The notes below the pieces were generated by a model. It saw nothing but the letters and a program-made list of their open reading frames with translations. It was not told where the DNA came from and did not search any database. From Ruminococcus sp. (GTDB lineage Bacteria; Bacillota; Clostridia; Oscillospirales; Ruminococcaceae), in assembly GCF_017464355.1 (NCBI RefSeq), contig NZ_JAFUAG010000027.1, positions 152,076 to 216,075 of the forward strand: 64,000 nucleotides of DNA, given 5' to 3'. Shown one piece after another: positions 47,111-55,479 of this stretch (its first letter is position 1; every line of letters begins with the position of its first letter). A program made the position numbers and the translations under genes.

Positions 47111-47153
47111 GGCCGCTGTGGTGGAATTGGCAGACACAAGGGACTTAAAATCC
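47111..47153 (+). pseudogene. tRNA-Leu(UAA) 5' half, cut by the element (left junction)
   Basis: The sequence matches tRNA-Leu from the acceptor (GCCGCTG) through the D arm to ACTTAAAATCC in the anticodon arm, then breaks off into unrelated sequence. No intron is present. The matching 3' half (same core word, ACTTAAAATCCC) is at 55524-55577 on the other strand. The last shared bases are the likely crossover core. Confidence 0.85.
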
Positions 47154-47246
47154 TCAGAGGATTTTGTAACAGATAAATTTTTCTGTCAACTCCCTCAGCG
47201 ATGATTATCACGTATCTACGGCTTTTAACTTAGATTTAGTAAACTG

Positions 47247-47361
47247 TTTGGTAGAAAAGTCTCTTGCGTATTGACACTGTTCTACCAAGTTGTCTACCAA
47301 AATCGACTTATTTACCTTCAAACTGATCTCAACCCGGTTTTGAAAATGGTGTTCTACCAAG
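47247..47361. repeat. Integrase arm-type sites, left end
   Basis: TTTGGTAGAAAAG (47247-47259), TTCTACCAAG (47280-47289), TCTACCAAAA (47293-47302) and TTCTACCAAG (47352-47361). The same word, in either strand sense, recurs at the right end (55729-55820) and upstream of the integrase gene (49155-49197). Confidence 0.65.
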
Positions 47362-47413
47362 GGACTTTTGAGATTATCGCACAAGGTAAATTCACAAAAA
47401 TTTAATAGAATAT

Positions 47414-47737
47414 GCCGCTGTGGTGGAATAGGCAGACACAAGGGACTTTGATGTTTGTACTCATAGAAATATGAGTCTGCGGGTTATCCGCAGAGAGTGC
47501 CTATGGAGAAATCCATAGAGTAGAAGTCGGCTAAAACGGTGAAGGCACAAACAGAACGCCGTGCTAACCCTTTCGGGTGAGTGTAGAGACTTTACACCGA
47601 CTACCTAAGTCCGTAAGGATATGGTAAAGACCAAGTCCAGACTACAACATACATTTGTGTGGCTATGGTAACATAGAGTAGTACGAAAATCCCTCGGAGT
47701 AAAATCCGTACCGGTTCAAGTCCGGTCAGCGGCACCA
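47414..47737 (+). tRNA. tRNA-Leu (anticodon UAA) interrupted by a group I intron
   Basis: Exon 1 is 47414-47448 (acceptor, D arm, to CTT at positions 32-34) and exon 2 is 47686-47737 (AAAATCCCT, variable arm CGGA/TCCG, T arm, acceptor, encoded CCA). Joined they give an 87-nt class II tRNA-Leu with GCCGCTG/CAGCGGC acceptor and anticodon UAA. The intron splits U34 from A35. The D-loop differs from the host 5' half by one base (AATAGG against AATTGG). No good promoter lies directly in front, so transcription may come from the host promoter at 47073. Confidence 0.88.
47449..47685 (+). ncRNA. Group I self-splicing intron in tRNA-Leu(UAA)
   Basis: 237 nt, ending in G before exon 2 as group I introns do. 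Core elements: GTGTAGAGACTTTACACCG with GACTACCTAAG (R/P7 region) and GACCAAGTCC (S/P7 partner; GACTT pairs with AAGTC), plus stem pairs such as GGCAC/GTGCT and ACCC/GGGT. Size, site (U34-A35) and core resemble the cyanobacterial tRNA-Leu introns. No open frame for a homing endonuclease. P1 pairing was not resolved. Confidence 0.82.
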
Positions 47738-47740
47738 TTA

Positions 47741-47774
47741 AAGCAAGTTCTCATTTGAGAGCTTGCTTTTTTTC
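47741..47774 (+). terminator. Terminator of the intron-bearing tRNA-Leu
   Basis: A 12-bp stem AAGCAAGTTCTC / GAGAGCTTGCTT (47741-47768, one G-T pair) followed by a long T run. Confidence 0.9.
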
Positions 47775-47784
47775 ATGCCCTCGT

Positions 47785-49065
47785 TTATTTCCTCCTCTTC
47801 TTTTCCCTGTCTTCTGCTTCTTCCGTGTTCTCTCCGCCAAGCACTTTTGCTATGGTCTCAGCGGATTCAATCTTCGACTTGTATTCGAGATGACTGTAGA
47901 AATTTGCTGTAACATTGAATGTCGAATGCCCCAGCCATTCCTGAATAGCCTTCATCGAAACACCGTTGGCAAGCAAAAGGCTCGCACAGCTATGTCTCAG
48001 ATCGTGAAAACGGATCTTCTTCAGATCGTTTCTCTTCATCACATAATGAAAATGACTGGTCACGAAATTCGGACTTATGAGCTTCCCTGTATTATCTCTG
48101 CATACGAAGCCGTCAAACTCCCTGTCGAAGTCAGGCCCCAGAAGCTTTGAATAGTAATCTTCAAGATACTTTCTCTCCTTCAGCATCTTTTCTATATGCG
48201 GGATCAGAGGAAAAGTCCTGACACTCGCCCTGGTCTTGAGCTGATTTTCCACGATTATCTCTTCCTTGCCGTTTCCGTATGAATTTGAGATCTTACGTCT
48301 TACGGTTATGGTTTTCGCATCGAAGTCGATTGAATCCCACTTCAGACCAAGGATCTCACTCTTACGAAGCCCGTAATAAGCTGCTATGTGAACAACAAGC
48401 TCCAGCCTGTCGCCCTTGAACAGCTCAAAAAGCTTGTCAAGCTCCTCCTTGGAGTAGAAATTCGCTTCAAACTTCTCCATCTTCGGAAGATCGACCTTAT
48501 CTGCTACATTGACATTGAGAAAATCGACCTTGACCGCATATCTGAGAGCCTTATGGATATTAGCGTGATAATGCTTTACCGTACTCGCAGAAGCTCCGCT
48601 GTTGTACTTTTCATTATAGTACTGCTGCAGGTGCAACGGAGTCAGTTCACTAAGCAGAAGTCCCGGATAGTACTTGTCGAAGTACTCCGTTATTCTTGTC
48701 ACCACGCCTCTGTAACCGATAAAGGTGTTGTTAGAGATAGAAGGTTTTACGATATCGAGCCATTTGAGAAGAAAAGCTCTGAACTCGATCTCATTTTCAC
48801 TGTTCGGGCTGCTTTCAGCTTTCACAGTTTTAGGCTTTTTAGCAGGATCAACCTTAGTAAGGCTGCCTGTCAGGTATTCTTCGTAGAACGCCGTAACGAT
48901 CTCCTTAGTCATTGCTGTCAGAGCCTTATTCGAGCAACCCACGCTGAGATTAGTGCAAACCCACTTTCTCTTTCTTTTTCCTTCGTCATCCCTGAAATCA
49001 AAGATAACATAATGCTTACCATTCTTTTCAGAAGTGATGTACTTAAAAGGCAGACTTGCTTTCAT
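47785..49065 (-). CDS. int: Tyrosine integrase of the element
   Basis: 426 residues, ATG 49065 after AAGGAGG. An N-terminal arm-binding-like domain (KNGKHYVIFDFRDDEGKRKRKW) and SAM-like core-binding domain precede the catalytic domain: GLRKSEILGLKW (Arg), HDLRHSCASLL (HxxR), WLGHST (His) and a Tyr in NFYSHL. All catalytic residues are present. It probably integrates the element at the tRNA-Leu anticodon arm. Its stop is about 48 bp from the intron-bearing tRNA, and arm-type repeats flank it. Confidence 0.95.
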   Translation of the reverse strand: MKASLPFKYITSEKNGKHYVIFDFRDDEGKRKRKWVCTNLSVGCSNKALTAMTKEIVTAFYEEYLTGSLTKVDPAKKPKTVKAESSPNSENEIEFRAFLLKWLDIVKPSISNNTFIGYRGVVTRITEYFDKYYPGLLLSELTPLHLQQYYNEKYNSGASASTVKHYHANIHKALRYAVKVDFLNVNVADKVDLPKMEKFEANFYSKEELDKLFELFKGDRLELVVHIAAYYGLRKSEILGLKWDSIDFDAKTITVRRKISNSYGNGKEEIIVENQLKTRASVRTFPLIPHIEKMLKERKYLEDYYSKLLGPDFDREFDGFVCRDNTGKLISPNFVTSHFHYVMKRNDLKKIRFHDLRHSCASLLLANGVSMKAIQEWLGHSTFNVTANFYSHLEYKSKIESAETIAKVLGGENTEEAEDREKKRRK

Positions 49066-49199
49066 TTGAAATTTCCTCCTTGTGATTGAAAGCGACAGTC
49101 TGCGCTGCTGACTATCTTATTGTAGCGCGCATTGCTGCCATTTTCAATACCTTTTCTACCAGTTCTACAAATGTATTACACAAAAGACTTTTCTACCTA

Positions 49200-49418
49200 T
49201 CATTTTTGTGCGCATTGTAGGACGAACTCGATAACTGACGCTTTGGCGACCTTTATCTTTCTACCACAAGGAATCCTTTTTATTTGCCCTTCATTAATAA
49301 GCCGATAGATTTTTTTTCTTTCGTAGCCGAGCATTCGGCATAAGTCCTTCACTTCGAGAAGCTCAGGATATCCGGAATACACCTTATGATACATACTTTC
49401 AATAAGCATCATATCCAT
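49200..49418 (-). CDS. xis: Excisionase-like small HTH protein
   Basis: 72 residues, AGGAGG before the ATG. An HTH_17/MerR-like motif LEVKDLCRMLGYERKKIYRLI followed by the IKRIPCGRKIKVAKASVIEF wing is typical of excisionases of tyrosine-integrase elements. It precedes int on the same strand, separated by 134 bp that contain arm-like repeats. Confidence 0.82.
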   Translation of the reverse strand: MDMMLIESMYHKVYSGYPELLEVKDLCRMLGYERKKIYRLINEGQIKRIPCGRKIKVAKASVIEFVLQCAQK

Positions 49419-49442
49419 AGAATTTACCTCCTCCCTGTTTCT

Positions 49443-49956
49443 GAAAAAGTCTTTCCCCGGAAAAGCGTTGATGTTCCATATTCAATTGTCAAGATTCTAA
49501 AACACCCGACTTTTGGTCGGGTGCAGGCACATCGTTATCAGTTGTTTTTATGCCTGAAAGTGATGTACTGTTGGCAGCTTCCCGTCCGAAAACAGGAAGC
49601 TCCCGACAGCATATCGCTGTCATTTGAATAGGAGAATCCAAACATGAAGACGCTGTTGGCAATGCCCGAGCCCCTCATTCAGGCACTGCCGACAACATCT
49701 CTGCTGCCGTTAAAATAGAAAGGACGATTTACGATAAGGAACGGAACATGATCTTCGGAGCAACCACGTCCGTTCCCTCGTTGAATATATATAACCCCTC
49801 CAAAGAAAAGAAAGGAGACAACCAGAAGGATTCAGCCGCCGTCTGCCTAAAAACGACTGACCCTTCTCACTAATATACCGAAAAAACGGGATTTTTAACG
49901 CCCCGGGCGCCGAATTTTCCTGTGTGCAGACTTAAATTTGGAAAAACGAACAAGCC
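49443..49956. other. Hairpin-rich stretch with one 24-residue frame
   Basis: Contains three stems: CACCCGAC/GTCGGGTG (49503-49523, with T run on the minus strand, the likely terminator of the regulator operon), AGCTTCC/GGAAGCT (49576-49601), and GGAACGGA/TCCGTTCC (49738-49776). A plus-strand frame at 49644-49718 (MKTLLAMPEPLIQALPTTSL...) follows TAGGAGAA. No other gene is seen. Confidence 0.5.
49644..49718 (+). CDS. Possible 24-residue peptide
   Basis: ATG with GGAG 9 nt upstream, stop TAG. A hydrophobic, Leu/Pro-rich short peptide between two hairpins. The word CTGTTGGCA inside it also occurs just upstream (49568). It could be a leader peptide or chance. Confidence 0.3.
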   Translation: MKTLLAMPEPLIQALPTTSLLPLK

Positions 49957-50391
49957 TCACCCTGTTTTTTCGTGCCTGATTATGTAATTACGCAGATAAC
50001 GTGATCCTCTTCTCAGCGTTCTCGTAATCGACATGGCAGAAACACCGTATTCGCCGGCAAGCTGCATGAGTGTCATCTTTTCATTGTTCCTGCCAAAATA
50101 ATAGGCCCGTATCATCTCATACTCATAGCTGTAATGCGTTTTCAGCCATTCAAGAGCAGAAGGCAGAAGCTCTCTCCGCCTCTCCCACTCCATCTCTATT
50201 TCCAGTTCAAGCTTATACTCTTCGGTTGTTGTCGGATCGACGATCTCAGGAAGATTTCCGTAGCTATAGCTCAGAAGACCATTATCCTTGTCCCGTTCTT
50301 CGAGATAGTACTCACGTCTTCCCAGGCGGTTGTATTCCTTCTCCACATTATCCGGTACACCGTCGAAGTGCTGATAGATATATCCTCCCAT
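49957..50391 (-). CDS. Sigma-70 region 4-like regulator of the element
   Basis: 144 residues; GGAG 7 nt before the ATG. Highly charged. The C-terminal MTLMQLAGEYGVSAMSITRTLRRG is an HTH like sigma region 4. Similar short proteins occur in integrative elements of Clostridia, where they control transfer genes. Second gene of a pair, 4 nt after the next protein. Exact role is unknown. Confidence 0.65.
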   Translation of the reverse strand: MGGYIYQHFDGVPDNVEKEYNRLGRREYYLEERDKDNGLLSYSYGNLPEIVDPTTTEEYKLELEIEMEWERRRELLPSALEWLKTHYSYEYEMIRAYYFGRNNEKMTLMQLAGEYGVSAMSITRTLRRGSRYLRNYIIRHEKTG

Positions 50392-50395
50392 GGCA

Positions 50396-50863
50396 TTACT
50401 CCATCAGTCCCAGTGAGGTTAGCGGTCTGAAACCTCTGCTCTGAAGTTCTCTGTTGCAGGCACTGAGACTGTATTCGCTGCTGAACGCACAGCCATAAAG
50501 GTAATGCAGGATAATAATATCACGCTGGATATTGTAATTGAGACTTATATGCGTCAGAGAAAAAAGATATCTGCTTCTCATCGGGTGAAGTCTCAGCCCT
50601 ATACAGATAGCCGCAGTATGTTCCAGACTAATTTCACCGTCATAGCGCTGATACCTGTAGACCGAAGCGACGCTAATCCCTGTTATTTCGGACAGCTTGT
50701 ATGAATTCGTAGCTGTATCGCTCATATACCGAAGCAGTACTTCGCAGAAGCTTTCTCCGGTTTTATGAGTCACAAATCCTATATCCTTATATCTGCTGGT
50801 CTCACGCTGTGAAAGCGGGTGAACTAACGGTAACGGTTTGATGCCATACTTTTTCTTTCCCAT
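50396..50863 (-). CDS. HTH regulator, paralogue A
   Basis: 155 residues. Central HTH YKLSEITGISVASVYRYQRY, then LRLHPMRSRYLF and LYGCAFSS...RGFRPL. It is clearly related to the protein at 51315 (shared TGxSxASxYRY, GLRL, LxGCAF, RGF). Probably an element-borne transcription factor; the regulator downstream is co-transcribed. Confidence 0.6.
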   Translation of the reverse strand: MGKKKYGIKPLPLVHPLSQRETSRYKDIGFVTHKTGESFCEVLLRYMSDTATNSYKLSEITGISVASVYRYQRYDGEISLEHTAAICIGLRLHPMRSRYLFSLTHISLNYNIQRDIIILHYLYGCAFSSEYSLSACNRELQSRGFRPLTSLGLME

Positions 50864-51167
50864 AATGATCCTTTCCCAGACATCAGGGTGCAGAAAGTCA
50901 GAGTCTGACTATCGCACACTTATGCCCGACGATCAGACCCCGGCAGATATGATCGGTAATCTTCCACGGAAGCCGGAAACTCCTGCGCAGTGAGCTTTCC
51001 GTGGTGTTTATTTCTGAACTATCACCATTATACTTTATATGCACTGTGAAGTCCATTTCAGGCGGTGAGAATTTTTCTTTTTGCGGTAAATGCCGTTTAA
51101 TGCGCTGTATTACGTTATCTGAGAGACTTTATACTAAGTTCTGAACATAACTGCCAGGACGCAAAGA

Positions 51168-51203
51168 AGCCGAAACCTTTAGGAAATCCCAGAGGTTTCG
51201 GCT
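51168..51203. terminator. Hairpin between the two regulator genes
   Basis: An 11-bp stem AGCCGAAACCT (51168-51178) / AGGTTTCGGCT (51193-51203). The 50.9-51.3 kb gap otherwise holds no gene. Confidence 0.55.
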
Positions 51204-51263
51204 CTGTTTATTTTCTCATTGTATGAGAATGTTCATAAAATTTTTACAGTTATACAGATACAA

Positions 51264-51299
51264 AAACGGCACAGGAAATCACTCAGTACTTCCTGTGCC
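51264..51299 (-). terminator. Terminator of HTH regulator B
   Basis: A 10-bp perfect stem GGCACAGGAA (51268-51277) / TTCCTGTGCC (51290-51299), followed on the minus strand by TTTTTG. Confidence 0.82.
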
Positions 51300-51314
51300 G
51301 TCAGCCTATATCAA

Positions 51315-51773
51315 TCATATACTTTTCCCTTTCCCTAAAGTTTCAAAGCCCCGTTCGGCGAGTAACTCGTTCAGTGAATATACGGTCATATCTTCTCTGA
51401 AAGCGCAGCCGTGCAGAAAATATTCGCAGATCCTGTACTTTTCTGTCTGAGAATTCAGCTGTCTTCCTGCAAGATAAAACAGGTACATTGACCGCTGATA
51501 ATACAGCCGAAGGCCTACACAAAGTAAGATAAGCGTATCTGTATCCGGCAGCGTATCATCTTTCAGTGAAATATAACGATAGATAGAAGCTTTTGAAACT
51601 CCGGTAACCAATTCGATTTCTTCCTTGGTTGCACTACTCTCATCGACATATCTTGCAAAAGCCTGGTGAAAAGTTTCATCAACACTTTGTTTGACATATC
51701 CGCTCTGGAATATTCGTTCGTTGTCCCTGTCAGTGAGTAGTGTAATCGTTTTCTCGATAGTGTCCTTACTCAT
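51315..51773 (-). CDS. HTH regulator, paralogue B
   Basis: 152 residues when started at ATG 51773, which matches the length of its paralogue; a TTG at 51827 in frame is possible. HTH EIELVTGVSKASIYRYISL, followed by VGLRLYYQRSMYLFYL and FLHGCAFRED...RGFETL. Probably regulates element genes. The HTH resembles the lambda-repressor type. Confidence 0.6.
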   Translation of the reverse strand: MSKDTIEKTITLLTDRDNERIFQSGYVKQSVDETFHQAFARYVDESSATKEEIELVTGVSKASIYRYISLKDDTLPDTDTLILLCVGLRLYYQRSMYLFYLAGRQLNSQTEKYRICEYFLHGCAFREDMTVYSLNELLAERGFETLGKGKSI

Positions 51774-51827
51774 GATTTCTCTGGTCCAGTTGAATACCTC
51801 ATCGCCTGATACCGTGAGTTGAAACAA

Positions 51828-52540
51828 TGATTATAATGCCACGACCTGTTCGGCTGATGAAGTTATTCATCATAGAGCTAAACAGGCTTATACCATTCCG
51901 GGCATCACAATGAGTATGTGTGCTGTAAAACTTTCCGAATCCGTTCGCAGTAGAATATATGATGAAAGCCTGTCATCTCTATATAGTACCGAACACGGCT
52001 CCTTTCCTATAAAATTAGGATATTCTGTATTAATATCCATAATTATTATATCACAGAATGGCAAATATTTCAATGTGGTTGTTGTCTGTAATAAATCGTT
52101 GTCAAAGAACAGAAAAAGCTCCCTTCTGGCGAAAGTGGGAGCTCAGTTGTTCTGTATACTCTTACGATAAGGCGATACTGTTTGTCCTTTCAGCATTTAT
52201 AATGCTGATCTCCATGCTTTCCTTGTTCTTCCCCGATATGTGAGCACCCAATAAAGCCGAATCATAATTTTTACACGTTATTTTCTTTTCTGCTGTTGTC
52301 ATACAGATTTAGAATTTCTATTGTTTACACTCCAATTGTAGCACTTGCGTTAAGCGAAATCTAATCATTTTGAGCTATATTGCATATTTTATTGTTTTAT
52401 TAAAGAACAATATCTATCAGTATAACCAAACGTCCCACAAGAAAGTACATCAAACCGTTAAAAGTTGTATTTTTTCGGTATATAAGTGAGGGAGCTTTTA
52501 TAAGAGGCATCGTCACTTTTCTTCCTCATACTTTCAGTAA
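51828..52540. other. Gene-poor stretch of the element
   Basis: About 700 bp of AT-rich sequence. Short frames of 60-86 codons occur, but none has a ribosome site or recognisable protein features. Nothing further is supported. Confidence 0.5.
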
Positions 52541-52545
52541 ATTTT

Positions 52546-52676
52546 CTGAGCCGAAGGCTCAGTTTACCGAACGCCCGGAAAGGGCGTTCTCAAAAACAGC
52601 AAGCATGGTACTGGCGCACTACAAATCTGAGATTTGAGTGCTTCAGCACCACAGCTTGTCAGGGGCGAACGCCCCT
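52546..52676 (+). other. oriT-like hairpin cluster
   Basis: Five short stems in 130 bp: CTGAGCC/GGCTCAG (52546-52562), GAACGCCC/GGGCGTTC (52569-52589), CAAATC/GATTTG (52622-52636), GTGCT/AGCAC (near 52638-52649) and AGGGGCG/CGCCCCT (52661-52676). It lies just before a mobC remnant, as transfer origins do in Firmicute mobilizable elements. Function is inferred from position. Confidence 0.5.
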
Positions 52677-52703
52677 AAGACCCCGAAAAGAAAAGGAGGA
52701 GAA

Positions 52704-52865
52704 ATGGAGGAAAATATCAAGAGAACACGCAGTGTTCAGGTAAGACTAACTCAGGAAGAATACGAGTACCTTGAAAAGAAGTTTCTTCTCAGCGGGTACA
52801 AGTCAAAAAGCGAGTTCATGCGCATACTATTGACAGTCAGATTATGCCAATCCGTAAGGAATTGA
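52704..52865 (+). pseudogene. mobC: Truncated MobC-type relaxosome protein
   Basis: 53 residues, ATG 52704 after AAAAGGAGGAG. A ribbon-helix-helix start (RTRSVQVRLTQEEYEYLEKK, then SKSEFMR) is typical of MobC, which normally has about 110-120 residues. The frame then changes to unrelated sequence and stops. No relaxase gene follows, so the mobilization module has been deleted. Confidence 0.7.
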
Positions 52866-53005
52866 GCATTAAGGATACATGGTCTGTTATGACGCTTGTC
52901 GTTGACGATGAAGGCAATTTCAAGGCTGATTATGAGTATGAGAAGATTTCTGATGATTCTATCGGATATTATCAGCGTTGGAAGGAGAAGTATTTGAATC
53001 AATGA
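52844..53005 (+). pseudogene. C-terminal remnant of a YezG/DUF600-like immunity protein
   Basis: In another frame overlapping the mobC end, about 50 codons read MTLVVDDEGNFKADYEYEKI...YYQRWKEKYLNQ and stop. This resembles the end of YezG-type immunity proteins of polymorphic toxins. The deletion joining mobC to this fragment lies near 52845. Confidence 0.5.
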
Positions 53006-53040
53006 AGTAACTAATTGAGCCTTTTTAAGAGAGGTGCATT

Positions 53041-53979
53041 ATGAATAAACAAACTGTAATGAAGTTGATTAGCAAGGGCGAATCATCAACGGTAGAGTTC
53101 AAATCAGGAAAAAGCAAAGAATTCACCAATATATATCGTGTAATGTGTGCTTTTGCTAACTGTAAAGGCGGGTATCTGTTACTTGGTATATACGATAATG
53201 GCGAAATTATAGGTTGTGAAGCCAATTACATTAGTGCTATCAAATCAAGAATTCAAAGGGAAAATGGCAGTTCAAATGCCATCATCCCTAAAATCAGTTT
53301 TCAAATTGAGATAATAAGCATTGATTCGAAAAATGTCCTTTGCATTTCAGTAAATAAAAGTAATCAGATTCATACATATAAAGGAACTGCATTTTACCGT
53401 ATTAATGATATAATTGTTAGCCGTGAAGCAGCTAATGCCTATAAAAGAATCAATAGAAGTGGTGTCTACAATTTTTTAATGCATGATGACAGTTCTCAAA
53501 TTAGTAGCTATCAAGCAGCATTTAGAATCTTAGAACCATTTAAAGACTGGGTTGAAAATCACAAAGGATGGCAAACAATTCGCAATTTACCGGACTCTTC
53601 TAAAGAAAAAGATATACAGCGCCTAATTGATCTAAAGGGAAGAGATTATTGTGAAGATAATAATATTGATATGTCATTTGAAGCCAACGAAGGACCTGGA
53701 GCGTTGGATTTAAAGCTAAGTCGAGGAAATGACAAGACAGTAATAGAAATTAAACTTTCTACAAATAATCAATACTTGCATGGATTTGAAGTTCAAATTG
53801 AAGAATACGCAAGAGCTGAAAACACAAAGAATAGAATCTATGTATACATCCAACTTGGCAATCCAACAAGAACAAAAAGAATAAGAGAGTTGTATGAAAA
53901 AAAGAAAGAAGCAGGAGAGAATCCACCTTTTCTCTATATTATTGATTCACAGGTAAGACAATCTGCGAGTAAAAAATAA
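53041..53979 (+). CDS. AlbA_2 (Schlafen-type) protein with a PD-(D/E)XK-like C-terminal domain
   Basis: 312 residues, ATG after GAGAGG. The first 120 residues match the AlbA_2/Schlafen DNA-binding fold: ESSTVEFKSG, FANCKGGYLLLGIYDNGEIIG, and FYRINDIIVSRE. The C-terminal half has GPGALDLKL about 13 residues before VIEIKLS, the Asp...Glu-x-Lys layout of PD-(D/E)XK nucleases, followed by a HGFEVQIEEYARAE helix. It is markedly AT-rich, with its own strong terminator, in the cargo zone of the element. A defence or nucleic-acid-processing role is likely but inferred. Confidence 0.78.
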   Translation: MNKQTVMKLISKGESSTVEFKSGKSKEFTNIYRVMCAFANCKGGYLLLGIYDNGEIIGCEANYISAIKSRIQRENGSSNAIIPKISFQIEIISIDSKNVLCISVNKSNQIHTYKGTAFYRINDIIVSREAANAYKRINRSGVYNFLMHDDSSQISSYQAAFRILEPFKDWVENHKGWQTIRNLPDSSKEKDIQRLIDLKGRDYCEDNNIDMSFEANEGPGALDLKLSRGNDKTVIEIKLSTNNQYLHGFEVQIEEYARAENTKNRIYVYIQLGNPTRTKRIRELYEKKKEAGENPPFLYIIDSQVRQSASKK

Positions 53980-53994
53980 TCTATTTATAACTAA

Positions 53995-54028
53995 GAACAG
54001 GCAGAGTCAATTCCAACTCTGCCTGTTC
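53995..54028 (+). terminator. Terminator of the AlbA_2 gene
   Basis: A 13-bp perfect stem GAACAGGCAGAGT / ACTCTGCCTGTTC with an 8-nt loop. Confidence 0.85.
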
Positions 54029-54161
54029 TGTTTCATAGCTTGCTGTAAAGGTCTTGTTTATAGTAGCTGTGATAAAACTTCTATATGAGCGCAATCCTTT
54101 TCTTCTGCCCACGCTCTGTTTCTTTTATGTATCAAACTTTCCGCTGACTAAAAATTGCGCT

Positions 54162-55328
54162 TTACTTTGTCAGAGCATCCGCCAGTTCGGCCAGCTTGGC
54201 TTCGCTCTCGCTGTTGAGAGCAGACTTGATCGTCACCACAGGCTCGACCAGAGTGATATCCTTGAACTTCTCCACATAACCCTTGATAACGCGGCCTGCG
54301 CTGGGTGCCCAGGAACCGTTCTCAACTATGGCCACCTTGCGGTTGCGGTAGGTCTTGTCACGCAGGTGCATCAGCAGCTCCTCCATGGGAGGGAAAACTC
54401 CGCCGTCATAGCTTGAAGCCATAAGCACCAGCCTGTCATATCTGAACGCATCTTCCACTGCCTCGGCCTGGTCGTCACGGGTTATGTCAGAAAGGCTGAC
54501 CTTTTCAGCGCCCCTGGCTTCCAGCATTTCCTTGAGCTTTTCTGCGGCCGCAAGGGTGTTGCCGTGTATGGAAGCGCAGGCTATGAAAATGCCCTTGTTC
54601 TCGGGCTCGTAGCTTGACCAGGTGTTGTACAGGCCAAGATAATAGTCCAGATTTTCGGTCAGCATAGGTCCGTGCAGGGGAAGTATCATCCTGATATCAA
54701 GAGCAGCAGCCTTCTTCAGCACAGCCTGCACCTGAGCCCCGTACTTGCCTACGATGTTGAAGTAGTAGCGTCTTGCCTCGCAGGCCCAGTCCTCATCAGT
54801 ATCAAGGGTACCGAACTTGCCGAAAGCGTCCGCCGAGAAGAAAGCCTTTTCGCTTGCCTCATAGGTCATCATTACCTCGGGCCAGTGTACCATGGGTGTC
54901 ATGAAGAATTTCAGTGTATGCTCGCCCAGAGAAAGTTCCTCGCCCTCCTTGACAGCAACAGAACGCTCTGCCAGGTCGAGGATAGCAAAGAACTGGTTCA
55001 GCATAGTGAAGGTCTTGGCATTGCCCACCACCTTCATCTCAGGGAAAGCCTCCATAAGGCGGGCGATGTTTGCTGAGTGATCGGGCTCAACGTGCTGTAC
55101 CACCAGATAATCCACTGTTCTTCCGCCCAGGGCATTTTTCAGGTTCCCGAACCATACATCGCTCACCCGCTTGTCCGCCGTATCCATAACGCAGACCTTT
55201 TCGTCCATGATAACATAGGAATTATATGCCATGCCGTTGGGGACATCGTACTGGCTCTCGAACAGGTCAAGCTCCTTGTCGTCAGCGCCGATGTAGATTA
55301 TTTTATCGGAAAAATTCGTATTTGCCAA
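54162..55328 (-). CDS. fprA: FprA-type flavodiiron protein
   Basis: 388 residues; the start is TTG 55328, 8 nt after AGGAGG. The N-terminal metallo-beta-lactamase-like diiron domain has HVEPDHSAN (HxExDH), MVHWPEVM and SADAFGKFG ligands; the C-terminal flavodoxin domain includes ASIHGNTLAAAEKL and ASSYDGGVFP. It reduces oxygen or nitric oxide to protect an anaerobe. It appears to be a host gene that originally followed the tRNA-Leu and now lies between the two parts of the element. Confidence 0.95.
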   Translation of the reverse strand: MANTNFSDKIIYIGADDKELDLFESQYDVPNGMAYNSYVIMDEKVCVMDTADKRVSDVWFGNLKNALGGRTVDYLVVQHVEPDHSANIARLMEAFPEMKVVGNAKTFTMLNQFFAILDLAERSVAVKEGEELSLGEHTLKFFMTPMVHWPEVMMTYEASEKAFFSADAFGKFGTLDTDEDWACEARRYYFNIVGKYGAQVQAVLKKAAALDIRMILPLHGPMLTENLDYYLGLYNTWSSYEPENKGIFIACASIHGNTLAAAEKLKEMLEARGAEKVSLSDITRDDQAEAVEDAFRYDRLVLMASSYDGGVFPPMEELLMHLRDKTYRNRKVAIVENGSWAPSAGRVIKGYVEKFKDITLVEPVVTIKSALNSESEAKLAELADALTK

Positions 55329-55357
55329 TTTGATTACCTCCTAAAATAGTATAACTT

Positions 55358-55386
55358 ATTTTAACATAAATCGGAAGATATGTCAA
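55358..55386 (-). promoter_or_regulatory. Promoter of fprA
   Basis: TTGACA (55381-55386), 17 bp, TAAAAT (55358-55363) on the minus strand. Confidence 0.82.
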
Positions 55387-55479
55387 TACAGCATCAGTTC
55401 ACTTTCGGCTCACGGCAGACTTTTTTGCCATACGCCAGCCCGAAAATCAGCGCTGAAAAACATTCCGAAATAACAAGAC

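Noticed and set aside
47247-47361. CRISPR array
   Set aside because: The repeated words are only about 10 bp, in both orientations and unevenly spaced, as integrase arm sites are. No CRISPR array was seen anywhere in the window.
51888-52243. Three short frames of 61-86 codons
   Set aside because: Overlapping on both strands in AT-rich DNA, without ribosome sites.
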